Notes: generated by a model not told the origin, from the sequence alone. Shown: positions 1-9,210, counted from the stretch's first letter. The stretch: 64,000 bases of DNA from Pseudomonadota bacterium (GCA_023954855.1 JAGSGY010000002.1:168940-232939), one strand, 5' to 3'. Numbers and translations are program-made.

Positions 1-332
1 GCCAGCGTCAGAGCGGCGAATCCAGATGCGCTCGAAGCGAGCCCAGCGCCCGTGGGAAACGAGTTGTCGGTGTCGATGGCGACAGGCGGACGCGCTGGGT
101 CGAGTCGGTCTAGAAAACTGAGGGCGCGGGTGGCGAACCCGTCTGGAGCGGCCTCACCGCCGACGCGGACCACGTCGGCAGGTGCCCCCCAAGTGACGGT
201 GGTCTCGGTCCAGAACCGATCCAAAGTCAGGGACAGAGAGGACACCGCAGGGAGGTTGAGCTGAGTGTCTCGCTTTCCCCAGTACTTGATCAGCGCGATG
301 TTCGCGTGGGCACGGGCGGTTGCGCGGCTCAT
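1..332 (-). CDS. mvaD: Diphosphomevalonate decarboxylase, N-terminal part (cut by window edge)
   Basis: Catalyses the ATP-dependent decarboxylation of mevalonate diphosphate to isopentenyl diphosphate, the last step of the mevalonate pathway. About 110 N-terminal residues are visible. They carry the family motif ANIALIKYWGKRD near residues 10-22 and the GHMP ATP-binding motif FPTGAGLASSASGFAAL further on. The start is the ATG at 332, which overlaps the stop of the mevalonate kinase gene by four bases (ATGA), so the two are translationally coupled. The C-terminal two thirds lie beyond base 1. Assignment is secure from the motifs and the operon context. Confidence 0.93.
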   Translation of the reverse strand, partial: MSRATARAHANIALIKYWGKRDTQLNLPAVSSLSLTLDRFWTETTVTWGAPADVVRVGGEAAPDGFATRALSFLDRLDPARPPVAIDTDNSFPTGAGLASSASGFAALTL

Positions 333-1183
333 ACGAGGACTCCTGGACGAACGAGATGGGCGCGGATGTCTTGCTCAGCCGCGGCGCGAAGGAGGGGACC
401 CGGGTCGTCGACGAGCGCGAGCACGATGCCCCCGCCCCCGGCCCCAGACATTTTTGCGCCAAGCGCGCCATGGGCAAGGGCCAGCTCGACAAGTGCATTC
501 AGGCGAGGGGTGCTCACGCCTAGCTCCACGAGCAGGCGGTGGTTCTCGGTGAGGAGGGGGCCGAGGCGTTCGGGCTGATCGAGGACGGCTTCAGCTTGGC
601 TCACTAGCCGCCCGATGCGGGCGAGGACCTCGGCGTTGTCCGGATGGCGCTCGCGAACGCCAGCCACCAGCTCGGCGGTGTTGCCCGCGGTTCCGCTCTC
701 GAGCACGACGGCGCGCCAGTTAGGGGCGGGAAGGCGCTCGAAGCGGGCGGGTGGGCCGCGGTGAAAGCGGATCACACCGCCATTCGCGGCCACCGTGTTG
801 TCGAGTCCCGAAGGCGTCCCGTGAAACACCTTCTCGAGCTCGAGCGATCGCTCGAACACTTCCTCGTTGGTGAGCTCGACGCTCTCGAACGCGGCGGCAG
901 CGCGCACCAGTGCGACCGAGAGTGCCGCAGAGCTCCCCATGCCGCAGCCAATGGGGACCTCGCTGTCTACCTCGACTGCAAGGCCACTCTCTGGGAGGGC
1001 AGCGCGGATGGCCTCGACCAGACGCGCATCGCAGGGGCGTGACACCACCTGGGTGGGGCCCTCGGCTGGGGTGAGCCGAACGGTGGTGCCGAGGTTTAGG
1101 CCCATCGCGAGAGCTGGGTACCCGTAGACCACGGCATGCTCGCCCACCAGGATGACCTTCCCAGCTGCGCGTCCGGTGGTCAC
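329..1183 (-). CDS. mvk: Mevalonate kinase
   Basis: Phosphorylates mevalonate to 5-phosphomevalonate with ATP; cytosolic. The protein has 284 residues, a normal length for bacterial GHMP kinases. It has the N-terminal motif GKVILVGEHAVVYG, the glycine-rich ATP loop PIGCGMGSSAAL around residue 100, and the C-terminal MSGAGGGG loop. The start is a GTG whose bases overlap the stop of mvaA (GTGA), and the stop overlaps the mvaD start (ATGA), so the three genes form a tightly coupled operon. A separate phosphomevalonate kinase is not visible and may lie beyond the window. Confidence 0.93.
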   Translation of the reverse strand: MTTGRAAGKVILVGEHAVVYGYPALAMGLNLGTTVRLTPAEGPTQVVSRPCDARLVEAIRAALPESGLAVEVDSEVPIGCGMGSSAALSVALVRAAAAFESVELTNEEVFERSLELEKVFHGTPSGLDNTVAANGGVIRFHRGPPARFERLPAPNWRAVVLESGTAGNTAELVAGVRERHPDNAEVLARIGRLVSQAEAVLDQPERLGPLLTENHRLLVELGVSTPRLNALVELALAHGALGAKMSGAGGGGIVLALVDDPGPLLRAAAEQDIRAHLVRPGVLV

Positions 1184-2496
1184 GCCGTTCTACGCTCTGC
1201 GAGAAGCTCGGTCGCGCGGTGCACGCTGTAGTCCTTCTCGTCGCAGAGGCGGTCGCAGATCCACTGGACCTCGTCACCCCGCGCGCCTGCGGACGCAGCG
1301 ACGGTCCGCGCGTGCATGCGCATGTGGCCGGCTTGAATGCCCACGGTCGACAGGGCCCGCAAGGCGCCCATGTTCTGCGCCAGTCCCACGGCGGCCGCCA
1401 CGGCCGAGAGGTCGCGGGCGGTGGTCGCTCCGAGCATGCGCAGATTGCTGCGGACAGTGGGGTGGACGCGAATGGAGCCGCCGACCGTGCCGAACTGCAG
1501 AGGCAGCTCGATCTCGCCGACCAGGTTGCCCGCCTTGTTGACCCGCCACGTGGTCATGGGCCGGTAGACGCCATCGCGCGCGCACCATGCATGGGCTCCG
1601 GCCTCGATGGCACGCCAGTCATTGCCTGTTGCAAGGGCCACCGCGTCGATACCGTTCATCACGCCCTTGTTGTGGGTGGCGGCTCGGTAAGGGTCTGCCC
1701 AAGAGAAGCGCCAGGCACTGGCCATGCGCTGTGCGACCACCTCTCCGGGCATGTCTGCGGTGCCAAGCACGTCTGGACGCAACACTACGCGGGCACGGGA
1801 CCGCCGCTTGTCGGCGAGGTTTGAGAGAATCTTCAGCCCAACGCCCTCTCCGGTGACGCGCTCGATGTGGGGCGCAAGTCGCTCCGTGAGGGTGTTCACC
1901 ATGTTTGCGCCCATGGCGTCGACGCAGTCGAGCAGTAGGTGCAGCACGATCATCTCTTCGCGCGGAAAGCCAGGCTCGTCGTAGGTGCGACGGTGAATCT
2001 CGAAGCCGCGATAACCACCGCCTCTTGGTACGAGACGAGGGTGGACCTCGGCGGCGATGGCATCGATCTCGGCGCGTGCCTCTTCGAGCTTCTGGACGGT
2101 CTGCTCGGGCTTAGCGACGTCGACGATCTGAAGCTGGCCAATCATCACGCTGGCGTCAGACTCGGCGGTGAAGCCACCGCAGTCCCTCGCGAGCCGAGCC
2201 ATATTCGAGACCGCCGCAACAACCGAGGGCTCCTCAACGACCATCGGAACGAGACGGTCTTCGCCGTTGATGTGGAAGTTCACGGCGACGGCGTTGGGTA
2301 GAGCGAAGGTCGAGATGACGTTCTCGACCATCAGGTTCGCGTCCCTGACTGTGAGTCCATGACCGCGATAGACAGCGGCGTCATCGTCGTCGACGGCTCT
2401 GTGCGCCTCGAGTCTCGCGAGGCGCTCATCAGGGGCGAGGCGATAGAACCCGGGGATGCGGGAGCTTGGCCTGCCGTCGGAATCGGAGCTTGGCAT
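1180..2496 (-). CDS. mvaA: Hydroxymethylglutaryl-CoA reductase, class II type
   Basis: Converts HMG-CoA to mevalonate, or the reverse in degradative enzymes. The 438 residues match soluble class II enzymes: N-terminal SRIPGFYRL, the EEPSVVAAVSNMAR segment with the catalytic glutamate, DAMGANMVNTLTER, NKGVMNGIDAV with the candidate catalytic lysine, and the C-terminal GHMRMHARTVA segment with the catalytic histidine. There are no membrane spans. It is first in an operon with mvk and mvaD, which argues for a biosynthetic role. No clear Shine-Dalgarno site precedes the ATG at 2496. Cofactor preference (NADH or NADPH) cannot be read from the sequence. Confidence 0.93.
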   Translation of the reverse strand: MPSSDSDGRPSSRIPGFYRLAPDERLARLEAHRAVDDDDAAVYRGHGLTVRDANLMVENVISTFALPNAVAVNFHINGEDRLVPMVVEEPSVVAAVSNMARLARDCGGFTAESDASVMIGQLQIVDVAKPEQTVQKLEEARAEIDAIAAEVHPRLVPRGGGYRGFEIHRRTYDEPGFPREEMIVLHLLLDCVDAMGANMVNTLTERLAPHIERVTGEGVGLKILSNLADKRRSRARVVLRPDVLGTADMPGEVVAQRMASAWRFSWADPYRAATHNKGVMNGIDAVALATGNDWRAIEAGAHAWCARDGVYRPMTTWRVNKAGNLVGEIELPLQFGTVGGSIRVHPTVRSNLRMLGATTARDLSAVAAAVGLAQNMGALRALSTVGIQAGHMRMHARTVAASAGARGDEVQWICDRLCDEKDYSVHRATELLAERRTA

Positions 2497-2579
2497 GGTG
2501 CTTCGGGGACGATGGTGGTCCGTGCCGAGGGCGCAGTCGCGCGTTCTATCCCAGTGGGGGCACGCCGACCAGAGGGCGC

Positions 2580-4409
2580 CTAAGCGATCGGCCGGTCGTA
2601 CAGGTCGTCGATGAGTTCGGCGTAGCGCGACTCGATCTCGCCGCGCTTCACCTTCAACGACGGCGTGAGAAGCCCCGATGCGACGGTGGCGGGCTCGGGC
2701 AGGACGGCAAAGCGCTTGATGGTCTCGAACGAGGGCAGGGTCCGATTGACCGCGTCAATGTCCCGCTGAATGGCGTCGAGAAGGTCCGCGTGACGTGAGA
2801 GAGCCACCAGGGACAGGGGCAGGTTCCGCTCGGTGGCAAAGCGGTGCGCGGCTTCTTCATCGAGGCTGACCAGTGCCACGCAGTAGGGGCGTCTGTCGCC
2901 GTGAACGAGCACCTGCCCGACCAGTGGAGCCCGTGCCTTCAGGAGTTCGGCGAAATGGGCCGGTGCGATGTTCTTGCCTCCCGCCGTGACGATGATCTCC
3001 TTCTTGCGGTCGGTGATCACCACGTGGCCCGTGGGCAAGACGTGACCCACGTCGCCAGTCGCCAGCCAGCCGTCGCCGGGTAGCGACGCTGCCGACTCTT
3101 TCGGGAGGTTGTGGTAGCCCCGCATGACGCCGCGACTGCGGAGCAGGATCTCGCCGTCGTCTGCGATGCGGACTTCGCACCCGGGTAGAGGCTTGCCAAC
3201 TGAACCGAACTTGAAGCTGTCGGGGCGGTTCACGCATGAGGCAGCCGCGGACTCGGTGAGTCCATAGCCTTCGAGAATCAGCAGCCCGAGGGCATGGAAG
3301 AACTCGGCCAGCTCCTTCGAGAGGGGGGCGCCGCCCGAGATGAAGAACCGGATGCGGCCGCCGAAGTGCTGTCGAATGCGACGGAACACGAGGCGCTCAG
3401 CCATTCGGTGCTGGGCGCGCAGACGAATAGACACGGGCTCGCCGGCTCGCTCTAGGGCGCTGACGCGCTTGCCAATGTCGAGGGCCCAGTTGAAGAGGCG
3501 AACCGCCGCGAATCCCCGCCGCTCGATGCGGGCGATGATGTTCGCGTGCGCCTTCTCGAAGAAGCGCGGCACGGCCGCGACGAAGGTCGGCGAGGTCTGG
3601 GTGAGGTGCTTTGCGACCTGGTCTGCGTCGCCATCGACGACCGTGGGCACGCCCAGGCGAATCGTGGTGACCTCGAGGACCTTGGCGAAGACATGGGCCA
3701 GGGGCAGGAACAGAAACTGCTTGTCGACCGGCGTCATCAGGCGGAGTGCATCGATGGCCTCTGCCTCGTAGACCCAGGCGTCGTGGGTCAGCATGACGCC
3801 CTTCGGGACTCCGGTGGTGCCCGAGGTGTAGATCAGGCTTGCGAGGTGGTCCTTCTCGATTCCTTGGGTGCGGGACCGATAGGCCTCTGGCTTGGCTTCC
3901 GCGAACGCCGCACCCTTGAGGCGAAGGTCATGGAGCGACAGCACAGCATCCCCGTCTCCCTCGCCGTCAAAGACGACAATGGTCTTCAGCTTGGGCAGCT
4001 TGTCGCGGATCGAGTTCAGCTTGTCGACTTGTCCCCAGGTGCTGCAGAAGGCGAGGACGGACTCGCTGTCCGCCAGGATGTGGGCGGATTCATCTGCGGT
4101 CGATGCCGGGTACAACGTCGTTGTGGCGGCGCCGGCGCAGAGAATAGCGAGGTCCGCGAGGATCCACTCAACACGCGTCTCGGAGAGCAACGCGCATCGC
4201 TCTTCGGGCTTGATTCCGAGCGCGAGCAGCCCGTTGGCGATCTCGCGGGACGCCTCGCCGGCCTGTTCCCAGGACATCTCCCGCCAGGCGGCGCCGAGTC
4301 GGTAGTGAAATGCGGTCTCACGTGGGGTCGAGCCAATGCGGTGGTGCCACATGTCCACCACGGACTCAAAGGAAGATGCGCCGAGGCGGGGCTCAAAGCT
4401 CTTCACCAC
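2580..4409 (-). CDS. Long-chain acyl-CoA synthetase (AMP-forming)
   Basis: Activates fatty acids to acyl-CoA through an acyl-adenylate. The protein has 609 residues with the AMP-binding signature LIYTSGTTGVPKGVMLTHD near residue 190, the ISGGAPLSKELAEFF and GYGLTESAAA motifs of the ANL superfamily, and GDVGHVLPTGHVVITDRKKE with the hinge and C-terminal lysine region. It is closest in layout to the long-chain FadD15/FACS group. The GTG start at 4409 follows the stop of the MscS-type gene directly, so the two are probably co-transcribed. An 83-base gap separates it from mvaA. Exact chain-length preference is unknown. Confidence 0.88.
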   Translation of the reverse strand: MVKSFEPRLGASSFESVVDMWHHRIGSTPRETAFHYRLGAAWREMSWEQAGEASREIANGLLALGIKPEERCALLSETRVEWILADLAILCAGAATTTLYPASTADESAHILADSESVLAFCSTWGQVDKLNSIRDKLPKLKTIVVFDGEGDGDAVLSLHDLRLKGAAFAEAKPEAYRSRTQGIEKDHLASLIYTSGTTGVPKGVMLTHDAWVYEAEAIDALRLMTPVDKQFLFLPLAHVFAKVLEVTTIRLGVPTVVDGDADQVAKHLTQTSPTFVAAVPRFFEKAHANIIARIERRGFAAVRLFNWALDIGKRVSALERAGEPVSIRLRAQHRMAERLVFRRIRQHFGGRIRFFISGGAPLSKELAEFFHALGLLILEGYGLTESAAASCVNRPDSFKFGSVGKPLPGCEVRIADDGEILLRSRGVMRGYHNLPKESAASLPGDGWLATGDVGHVLPTGHVVITDRKKEIIVTAGGKNIAPAHFAELLKARAPLVGQVLVHGDRRPYCVALVSLDEEAAHRFATERNLPLSLVALSRHADLLDAIQRDIDAVNRTLPSFETIKRFAVLPEPATVASGLLTPSLKVKRGEIESRYAELIDDLYDRPIA

Positions 4410-5171
4410 TTAGACCTCTGCGTGCGCGGTAGTTGCCAGGGCAATCCGCGATTTCTTGAGGCCGGCGAGTGCGGCCCGAAGACCGGCTGAACGCGATGCA
4501 CCATAGTGCTCGTTCAGGGACCACCCGCTTGCGCGAACCTGCACGCCGTAGGGCAGAACGTCGACGACGGTGAACGAGGGTGCGGGCTCTGCGAGAATGC
4601 CGGGCTGGGCCGTCAGCGAGGCCAGCAAGATCTCTTCGACCTTGTCGAGGTTCGCCTTTCCGTCGACAACCAGAGCGAGATCGACGCGACGCTGCCCGTT
4701 GGCGGAGAAGTTGGTGATGGTGCTGTTCAGGACCTGAGTGTTCGGCGCGATGACGAAGAGACCGTTCGCAGTCTTCATCAGCGTATGGAACAGCGTCATC
4801 TCTTCGATCGTGCCGACCTTGCCCGCAATCTCGACCAGCTCACCAGCTCGGTAGGGCTGGGTCGAGAGCAGTACAGCACCAGCTGCCACATTGGACAGGC
4901 TTCCGCGAATCGCAAGGCCGATGGCGAGAGTCGCAGCACCGAGCACGGCAACGGCGCTGGTGAGGTCGACGCCGAGGTGCCGCAGAGCGGCGAGAACAGC
5001 GAAGATCAGGAAGAGGGGACGGACCCAGCTGACCAGCAACCGCCGAACAAGCGGGTCGAGGTCGGTGCGCGTCATCCAGCTACGGGCGACACCGGTTGCC
5101 CAGGACCCCAGGAACGAGCCGACCGCGACGATGGCGGCAGCTTGAACCAGCATCCAGAGCAGGTCGCCCAT
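4410..5171 (-). CDS. Small-conductance mechanosensitive channel (MscS family)
   Basis: A 253-residue membrane protein that should release osmolytes when membrane tension rises. N-terminal hydrophobic helices are followed by a pore-helix region rich in Gly and Ala (VAVLGAATLAIGLAIRGSL, near residues 92-110) as in MscS TM3. The beta domain contains PYRAGELVEIAGKVGTIEEM and the signature APNTQVLNSTITNFS. It lies two bases after the permease stop and directly before the acyl-CoA synthetase start, so it is likely expressed with the transporter. The family call is firm. Gating properties cannot be inferred. Confidence 0.88.
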   Translation of the reverse strand: MGDLLWMLVQAAAIVAVGSFLGSWATGVARSWMTRTDLDPLVRRLLVSWVRPLFLIFAVLAALRHLGVDLTSAVAVLGAATLAIGLAIRGSLSNVAAGAVLLSTQPYRAGELVEIAGKVGTIEEMTLFHTLMKTANGLFVIAPNTQVLNSTITNFSANGQRRVDLALVVDGKANLDKVEEILLASLTAQPGILAEPAPSFTVVDVLPYGVQVRASGWSLNEHYGASRSAGLRAALAGLKKSRIALATTAHAEV

Positions 5172-5173
5172 GA

Positions 5174-6370
5174 CTACTTCGTGCCCCGGAGCTTGGGATC
5201 GAGTGCGTCGCGCAGGCCGTCACCGAGCAAGTTGAAGCTCATGACTGCCATGACGATGCACAGACCCGGAAACACGGTGAGCGGCGCTGACTGACGAAGG
5301 TACTCGCGGCCGTCGTTGACCAATGTTCCCCAAGTGGACGTCGGCGGGGCGACACCCAGTCCCAGGAAGGACAGACCGGCTTCGGCCAGCATCGTGCCAC
5401 CGATCGCAAGCGAGCAGTACACGATGACGGGCGCGAGTGCGTTCGGCACCAGGTGGCGGAACACGATGCGCGTCGAGCCGTAGCCCAGAGCACGTGCCGC
5501 CTGGATGAAGTCCTGCTGCTTGAGCGAGAGGACTTGCGAGCGCACGATGCGCGACACGCCCATCCAGCCGGTGAGGCCGAGGATGACGACGATCAGGAAG
5601 ATACTCTTCACGCCCTGAACGCGGAACATGCCGACGATGGCGAGCAGAAGAACGAGTCGTGGAAGCGACAAGAGCATGTCGACGAACCACATCAGGCCGC
5701 GGTCCACCCACGCTCCGAAGTAGCCAGCGACGGCGCCCACAGCGGTGCCGATCGAGGCAGCGATGCCGAAGGCGATGAAGCCGATGGAGAGCGAGATGCG
5801 TCCGCCGTACAGAAGGCGCGAGAAGAAGTCGCGTCCGTACACGTCGGTACCGAGCAGGAACGCGTCGGGAGCGCCCGTGAGGTAGGCCCACGGTGCAGGT
5901 GCGAGCAGCTTCGTGCCTACGCCAACATCATCCGGGTCGAAGGGCGCGATGAGCGGCGTCATCAGCGTGACGCCAATCATCAGAACGACGCCGAACAGAC
6001 CGATCATGCCGGTCCGGTTGCGGGTGAACTCGCGGATGAACAGGTTGTAGTTCGAGTTGCGCTCGAGTTCGGACAGCACCTTGGGCTGGACAAGGCGGTG
6101 TGCGGTCCAGAACTGTGCGGCGGCGATGCCGAACAGTGAGAGCACAGCCACGATGGGGTGGATCGGAATGCCGCCCCAGGTATCGAAGGCGATGACTCGT
6201 GGCAGGTCGGGAATACCGAGCACGGCGACGATCAGCATCGCGTCGACGCTGAGCATGCCGACGCCGGTGACGACGTTTCCGGTGAGCAGGTGGCCGAGGC
6301 CAGGAAGCACGTAGCCAGCCTTAGCGACGGCAGGTGCCTCTTGGGCTTCACGCTGGACGATTGCAGTCAT
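5174..6370 (-). CDS. Peptide ABC transporter permease (DppC/OppC type) with N-terminal extension
   Basis: Inner-membrane permease of a peptide/nickel-class ABC importer. From about residue 115 it follows DppC/OppC: the FTRNRTGMIGLFGVVLM helix, GTDVYGRDFFSRLLYGGRIS, and the EAA-type loop QAARALGYGSTRIVFRHLVP that contacts the ATPase. At 398 residues it is roughly 100 longer than usual. The extra N-terminal part has a glycine-rich LPGLGHLLTGNVVTGVG segment and further hydrophobic spans. The ATG at 6370 has a GAGGG site upstream. It pairs with the DppB-type permease nine bases upstream. No ATPase gene is visible in the window, so the ATP-binding subunits must be encoded elsewhere. Confidence 0.9.
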   Translation of the reverse strand: MTAIVQREAQEAPAVAKAGYVLPGLGHLLTGNVVTGVGMLSVDAMLIVAVLGIPDLPRVIAFDTWGGIPIHPIVAVLSLFGIAAAQFWTAHRLVQPKVLSELERNSNYNLFIREFTRNRTGMIGLFGVVLMIGVTLMTPLIAPFDPDDVGVGTKLLAPAPWAYLTGAPDAFLLGTDVYGRDFFSRLLYGGRISLSIGFIAFGIAASIGTAVGAVAGYFGAWVDRGLMWFVDMLLSLPRLVLLLAIVGMFRVQGVKSIFLIVVILGLTGWMGVSRIVRSQVLSLKQQDFIQAARALGYGSTRIVFRHLVPNALAPVIVYCSLAIGGTMLAEAGLSFLGLGVAPPTSTWGTLVNDGREYLRQSAPLTVFPGLCIVMAVMSFNLLGDGLRDALDPKLRGTK

Positions 6371-6379
6371 AACGGACCC

Positions 6380-7348
6380 TCAGTCGTACTTGATGCGTGG
6401 GTCGACGAGCGCGTACGCAATGTCGGCCAACAGGTTCCCAGTGACGACCACCAGGGTGAAGACGAAGAAGCATCCGATGACGACCGGAGTGTCCTGCGAG
6501 AAGATGGCGCTCACGATGAGGCGGCCCATTCCCGGCCAGGCGAAGATCGTCTCAATGAGGACCGAGCCCGAGAACAGGAAGGGGAGCGAGAGGCCCAAGA
6601 GCGTCACGATGGGCAGCATGGCGTTCCGAATCACGTGCTTGCTCACGACCTGCCTCTCGGGCAGCCCCTTGGCTCTCGCGGTTCGGACGAAGTCTTGCCG
6701 GATGACCTCGAGCACGGAGCTACGCATGTATCGAGCGGCTCCGGCTGCGGAGGCGACGCCCATGGCCACACCCGGAAGGATGATGTGCAATAGGCTGTCC
6801 TGGATCTTCTCAGGCGTGGACATGAACTCGTACATGACGGGGTCGTGCATGCCCGATGTCGGCAGCAGCTCCCACTTCAGCGTGAAGTACAGCTGAAGCA
6901 TGAGGGCGAGCCAGAACGACGGCATCGAGTAGAAGAAGAGCGACACGATGCTCGCGCCCGAGTCGACGACTGTGCCGTGCTTCACGCCCTGAATCGTTCC
7001 GAGGGCGACGCCCACCGGGTAGATGATCAGCAGGGTGACGACGGAGAGGATGAGGGTGTTGGGCAGCGCCTCGCCAATGAGCGTCGTGACCGCCTCGCCG
7101 TGGGCGATGCTGGTGCCGAAGTCGAGAACTGCGAGGTTCTTGAGCAGAAGCAGGTAGCGGAACCACGCGGGCTTATCGAGGCCGTACTTCGCGACAATCT
7201 TCTCCCGGACCTCAGGGGTCGTCTCGGGGGTGAAGAACTTGTCGGCCACGTCGCCGGGCGAGAGCTCGATGAGGATGAAGATCAGCGTGATGACGCCAAT
7301 CAGCAGCGGCAGCACGAGAACGAGCTTTCGCAGCAGGTACTTCAGCAA
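6380..7348 (-). CDS. Peptide ABC transporter permease (DppB/OppB type)
   Basis: First permease of the peptide importer, 322 residues. It opens with the typical LLRKLVLVLPLLIGVITLIF helix, has the periplasmic SPGDVADKFF and KYGLDKPAWFRY segments, and carries the EAA loop FVRTARAKGLPERQVVSKH. The start is a TTG at 7348 with a strong GAGGAG site six bases upstream. It sits between the substrate-binding lipoprotein and the DppC-type permease on the same strand, giving the order binding protein, DppB, DppC. Confidence 0.92.
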   Translation of the reverse strand: MLKYLLRKLVLVLPLLIGVITLIFILIELSPGDVADKFFTPETTPEVREKIVAKYGLDKPAWFRYLLLLKNLAVLDFGTSIAHGEAVTTLIGEALPNTLILSVVTLLIIYPVGVALGTIQGVKHGTVVDSGASIVSLFFYSMPSFWLALMLQLYFTLKWELLPTSGMHDPVMYEFMSTPEKIQDSLLHIILPGVAMGVASAAGAARYMRSSVLEVIRQDFVRTARAKGLPERQVVSKHVIRNAMLPIVTLLGLSLPFLFSGSVLIETIFAWPGMGRLIVSAIFSQDTPVVIGCFFVFTLVVVTGNLLADIAYALVDPRIKYD

Positions 7349-7387
7349 GAGGGACTCCTCGAGGCGAGTGCCTCGCGGGGTGGAGGA

Positions 7388-9118
7388 TCAGCGCTCGTAC
7401 TTGATCTTGTCGGCGGGGACGGACCATTCGTGCAGGTTGCCGAAGGGCGACAGCACATTGATGGTCGTGTCCTCGAAGCGACTGTCGACGGCGATGACCT
7501 CGTCCATCCACCAGAGGAAGGTGTAGGGCTGGTCGTCGTAGATGACCTGCTGCATCTCGCGCCAGATCGGGGCGGACTCCTCGGGCACGGGCGTGTGCAG
7601 GCCCTTCTCGATCAGCTCGTCTGCCTTCGGGTTCGAGTAGCTGACGAAGTTGAACTCGTACCGCTTCTCGACGCAGTTGTCGGTGACCTCGTCATTGCAG
7701 TTCGGGGTATCGCCGTTGACGCTCTGGGGGTCGATGCCGCGAACCACGTCGGAGTGCCAGATGGTGCTCGGGTCGACGAACAGGCCCGCGGACCAGCCCG
7801 ACAGTGCAGCGTCGTAGTCCTTCTTACGAAGGTTCTCGAAGAAGCTATTCGCAGCGAGCTGCTCGATGTTGACTTCGACACCGGCCTGCTTCAGGTAGTC
7901 CTGAATGAAGACCGAGGCCTTGGCGCGACGCGGGTTGCCATTGTTGGTCGTGAGCGTGAACGACAGCTTCTTGCCGTCTTTGTCGACGAAGCCGTCGCCG
8001 TCCGTGTCGGTCCAGCCGGCCTCGGCGAGCAGGGTCTTGGCCTGTTCGACGTTGTACGGCAGCGGCTGGATGTCGTCGTTGTGCACGCCGCAGAGTGCCG
8101 GGGTGATGGTGCCGGTCGAGCGCTTGCCGTAGACCTCACCGCTCTCGGAGGTGAGCAGCTGGCCCATCATGTGGTCGATGTCCATCGCGGTCGTGAGTGC
8201 ACGACGCACCTTGGCATCCTTGAACAGGTCGTTCTGCTGGTTCCAGGCGATGTAGTCCATGGAGCGCCAGCCACGACGCACGAGGCGAAGGTTGGGGTGC
8301 TCTTTGGCGAGACGGTCGACGTCTTCGAACTGTACAGACTGCATCAGGTCGATCGTGCCCTTCTCGAGCTCGATGAGGCGAGTGGCGTACTCGGGAATGA
8401 CGCGGAGGATGACGCGGTTGAGCTTCGGCTTGTACTCGTCTGGGCCGGTGAAGTTCCAGTTGGGCTCGAGCACCATGCGCTGGCCAGCTTCGTGCTTGGC
8501 AAGCTTCCACGAACCCGACGGCATCGGGCTCTTGCCGAAGGCGTGCTTGCGCAACGAGCCGCGGTCAGCCTCACCGAGCAGGTGCTCCGGTAGGGCGGGC
8601 AGCGCGGTGATGTGCGACATCTGCGTGTCGCGGTCGTAGGCGTGCGTGAAGTGGAACTCAAGATGGGTGTCGTCGATGACGACCGGGAACTTGCCTTCGA
8701 TGCCGTGCTGCACGTACGAAATGCGCGGGCTGGCGACGTCGGGGTCGCGGACGAGGTCGTAGGAGAACGCGATGTCCTTCGCGGTCATCGGCGTGCCGTC
8801 TTCCCAGGTGATGTCCTCACGCAGGGTGAGCTTGATGACGGTGCCATCGTCCGACCATTCCCAATCCGTTGCGAGCGCGGGAATCTTCTTCAGTGAGCAG
8901 TCGAAGCCGCTGTCGATCGTGCCGAAGTACACAGCACCTTCGACGTAGGAATCGGCGGCACTCTGCGACACGATCGGGATCAGATTGTCCATGTCTTCTT
9001 GGACGGCGATCACCAAGGTGCCGGACGTCTCCCATGCCTTGGTCGCGCCCTCCGTGGGGCCGGATTCACCGGTACAGCCGGCAGTGGCGAGCAGGGCGAG
9101 AAGGGACAGGGTGCGCAT
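7388..9118 (-). CDS. Peptide-binding lipoprotein of ABC transporter (SBP_bac_5 family)
   Basis: Solute-binding component for the adjacent permeases, anchored outside the inner membrane. It has 576 residues, a signal peptide ending LLATAGC (lipobox-like, cysteine near residue 15), then the family-5 fold from TSGTLVIAVQEDMDN, with DDGTVIKLTLREDITWEDG and PMTAKDIAFSYDLVRDP as recognised segments. The stretch DTDGDGFVDKDGKK near residue 365 is common in this family and is not evidence of calcium signalling. The ATG at 9118 has a GGAGG site. A sigma70-like promoter is proposed just upstream. The ligand (peptide, opine or nickel) is not determined. Confidence 0.9.
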   Translation of the reverse strand: MRTLSLLALLATAGCTGESGPTEGATKAWETSGTLVIAVQEDMDNLIPIVSQSAADSYVEGAVYFGTIDSGFDCSLKKIPALATDWEWSDDGTVIKLTLREDITWEDGTPMTAKDIAFSYDLVRDPDVASPRISYVQHGIEGKFPVVIDDTHLEFHFTHAYDRDTQMSHITALPALPEHLLGEADRGSLRKHAFGKSPMPSGSWKLAKHEAGQRMVLEPNWNFTGPDEYKPKLNRVILRVIPEYATRLIELEKGTIDLMQSVQFEDVDRLAKEHPNLRLVRRGWRSMDYIAWNQQNDLFKDAKVRRALTTAMDIDHMMGQLLTSESGEVYGKRSTGTITPALCGVHNDDIQPLPYNVEQAKTLLAEAGWTDTDGDGFVDKDGKKLSFTLTTNNGNPRRAKASVFIQDYLKQAGVEVNIEQLAANSFFENLRKKDYDAALSGWSAGLFVDPSTIWHSDVVRGIDPQSVNGDTPNCNDEVTDNCVEKRYEFNFVSYSNPKADELIEKGLHTPVPEESAPIWREMQQVIYDDQPYTFLWWMDEVIAVDSRFEDTTINVLSPFGNLHEWSVPADKIKYER

Positions 9119-9161
9119 CGAGCCTCCGAAGACGGGGTGCGGCAGATAGTAAGCCGGCGGG

Positions 9162-9190
9162 TATGTACCTTTGGGGGACGGCTACGGCAA
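9162..9190 (-). promoter_or_regulatory. Candidate sigma70-type promoter for the peptide transporter operon
   Basis: On the minus strand, TTGCCG (9190-9185) and TACATA (9167-9162) are separated by exactly 17 bases. Both are close to the -35 and -10 consensus. The site lies in the 92-base gap between prmC and the binding-protein gene, about 44 bases upstream of its ATG. It would let the transporter operon be transcribed independently of the release-factor genes upstream. Confidence 0.45.
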
Positions 9191-9210
9191 ACGCCTGATG
9201 GCGGCCAGCC

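Noticed and set aside
7970..8030. EF-hand-like DTDGDGFVDKDG in the substrate-binding lipoprotein
   Set aside because: This loop is common in family-5 binding proteins and is not flanked by helices as in EF-hands.
6845..8593. 582-residue open frame opposite the permease and binding-protein genes
   Set aside because: Low-complexity Val/Glu/Arg-rich shadow of two real genes on the other strand.
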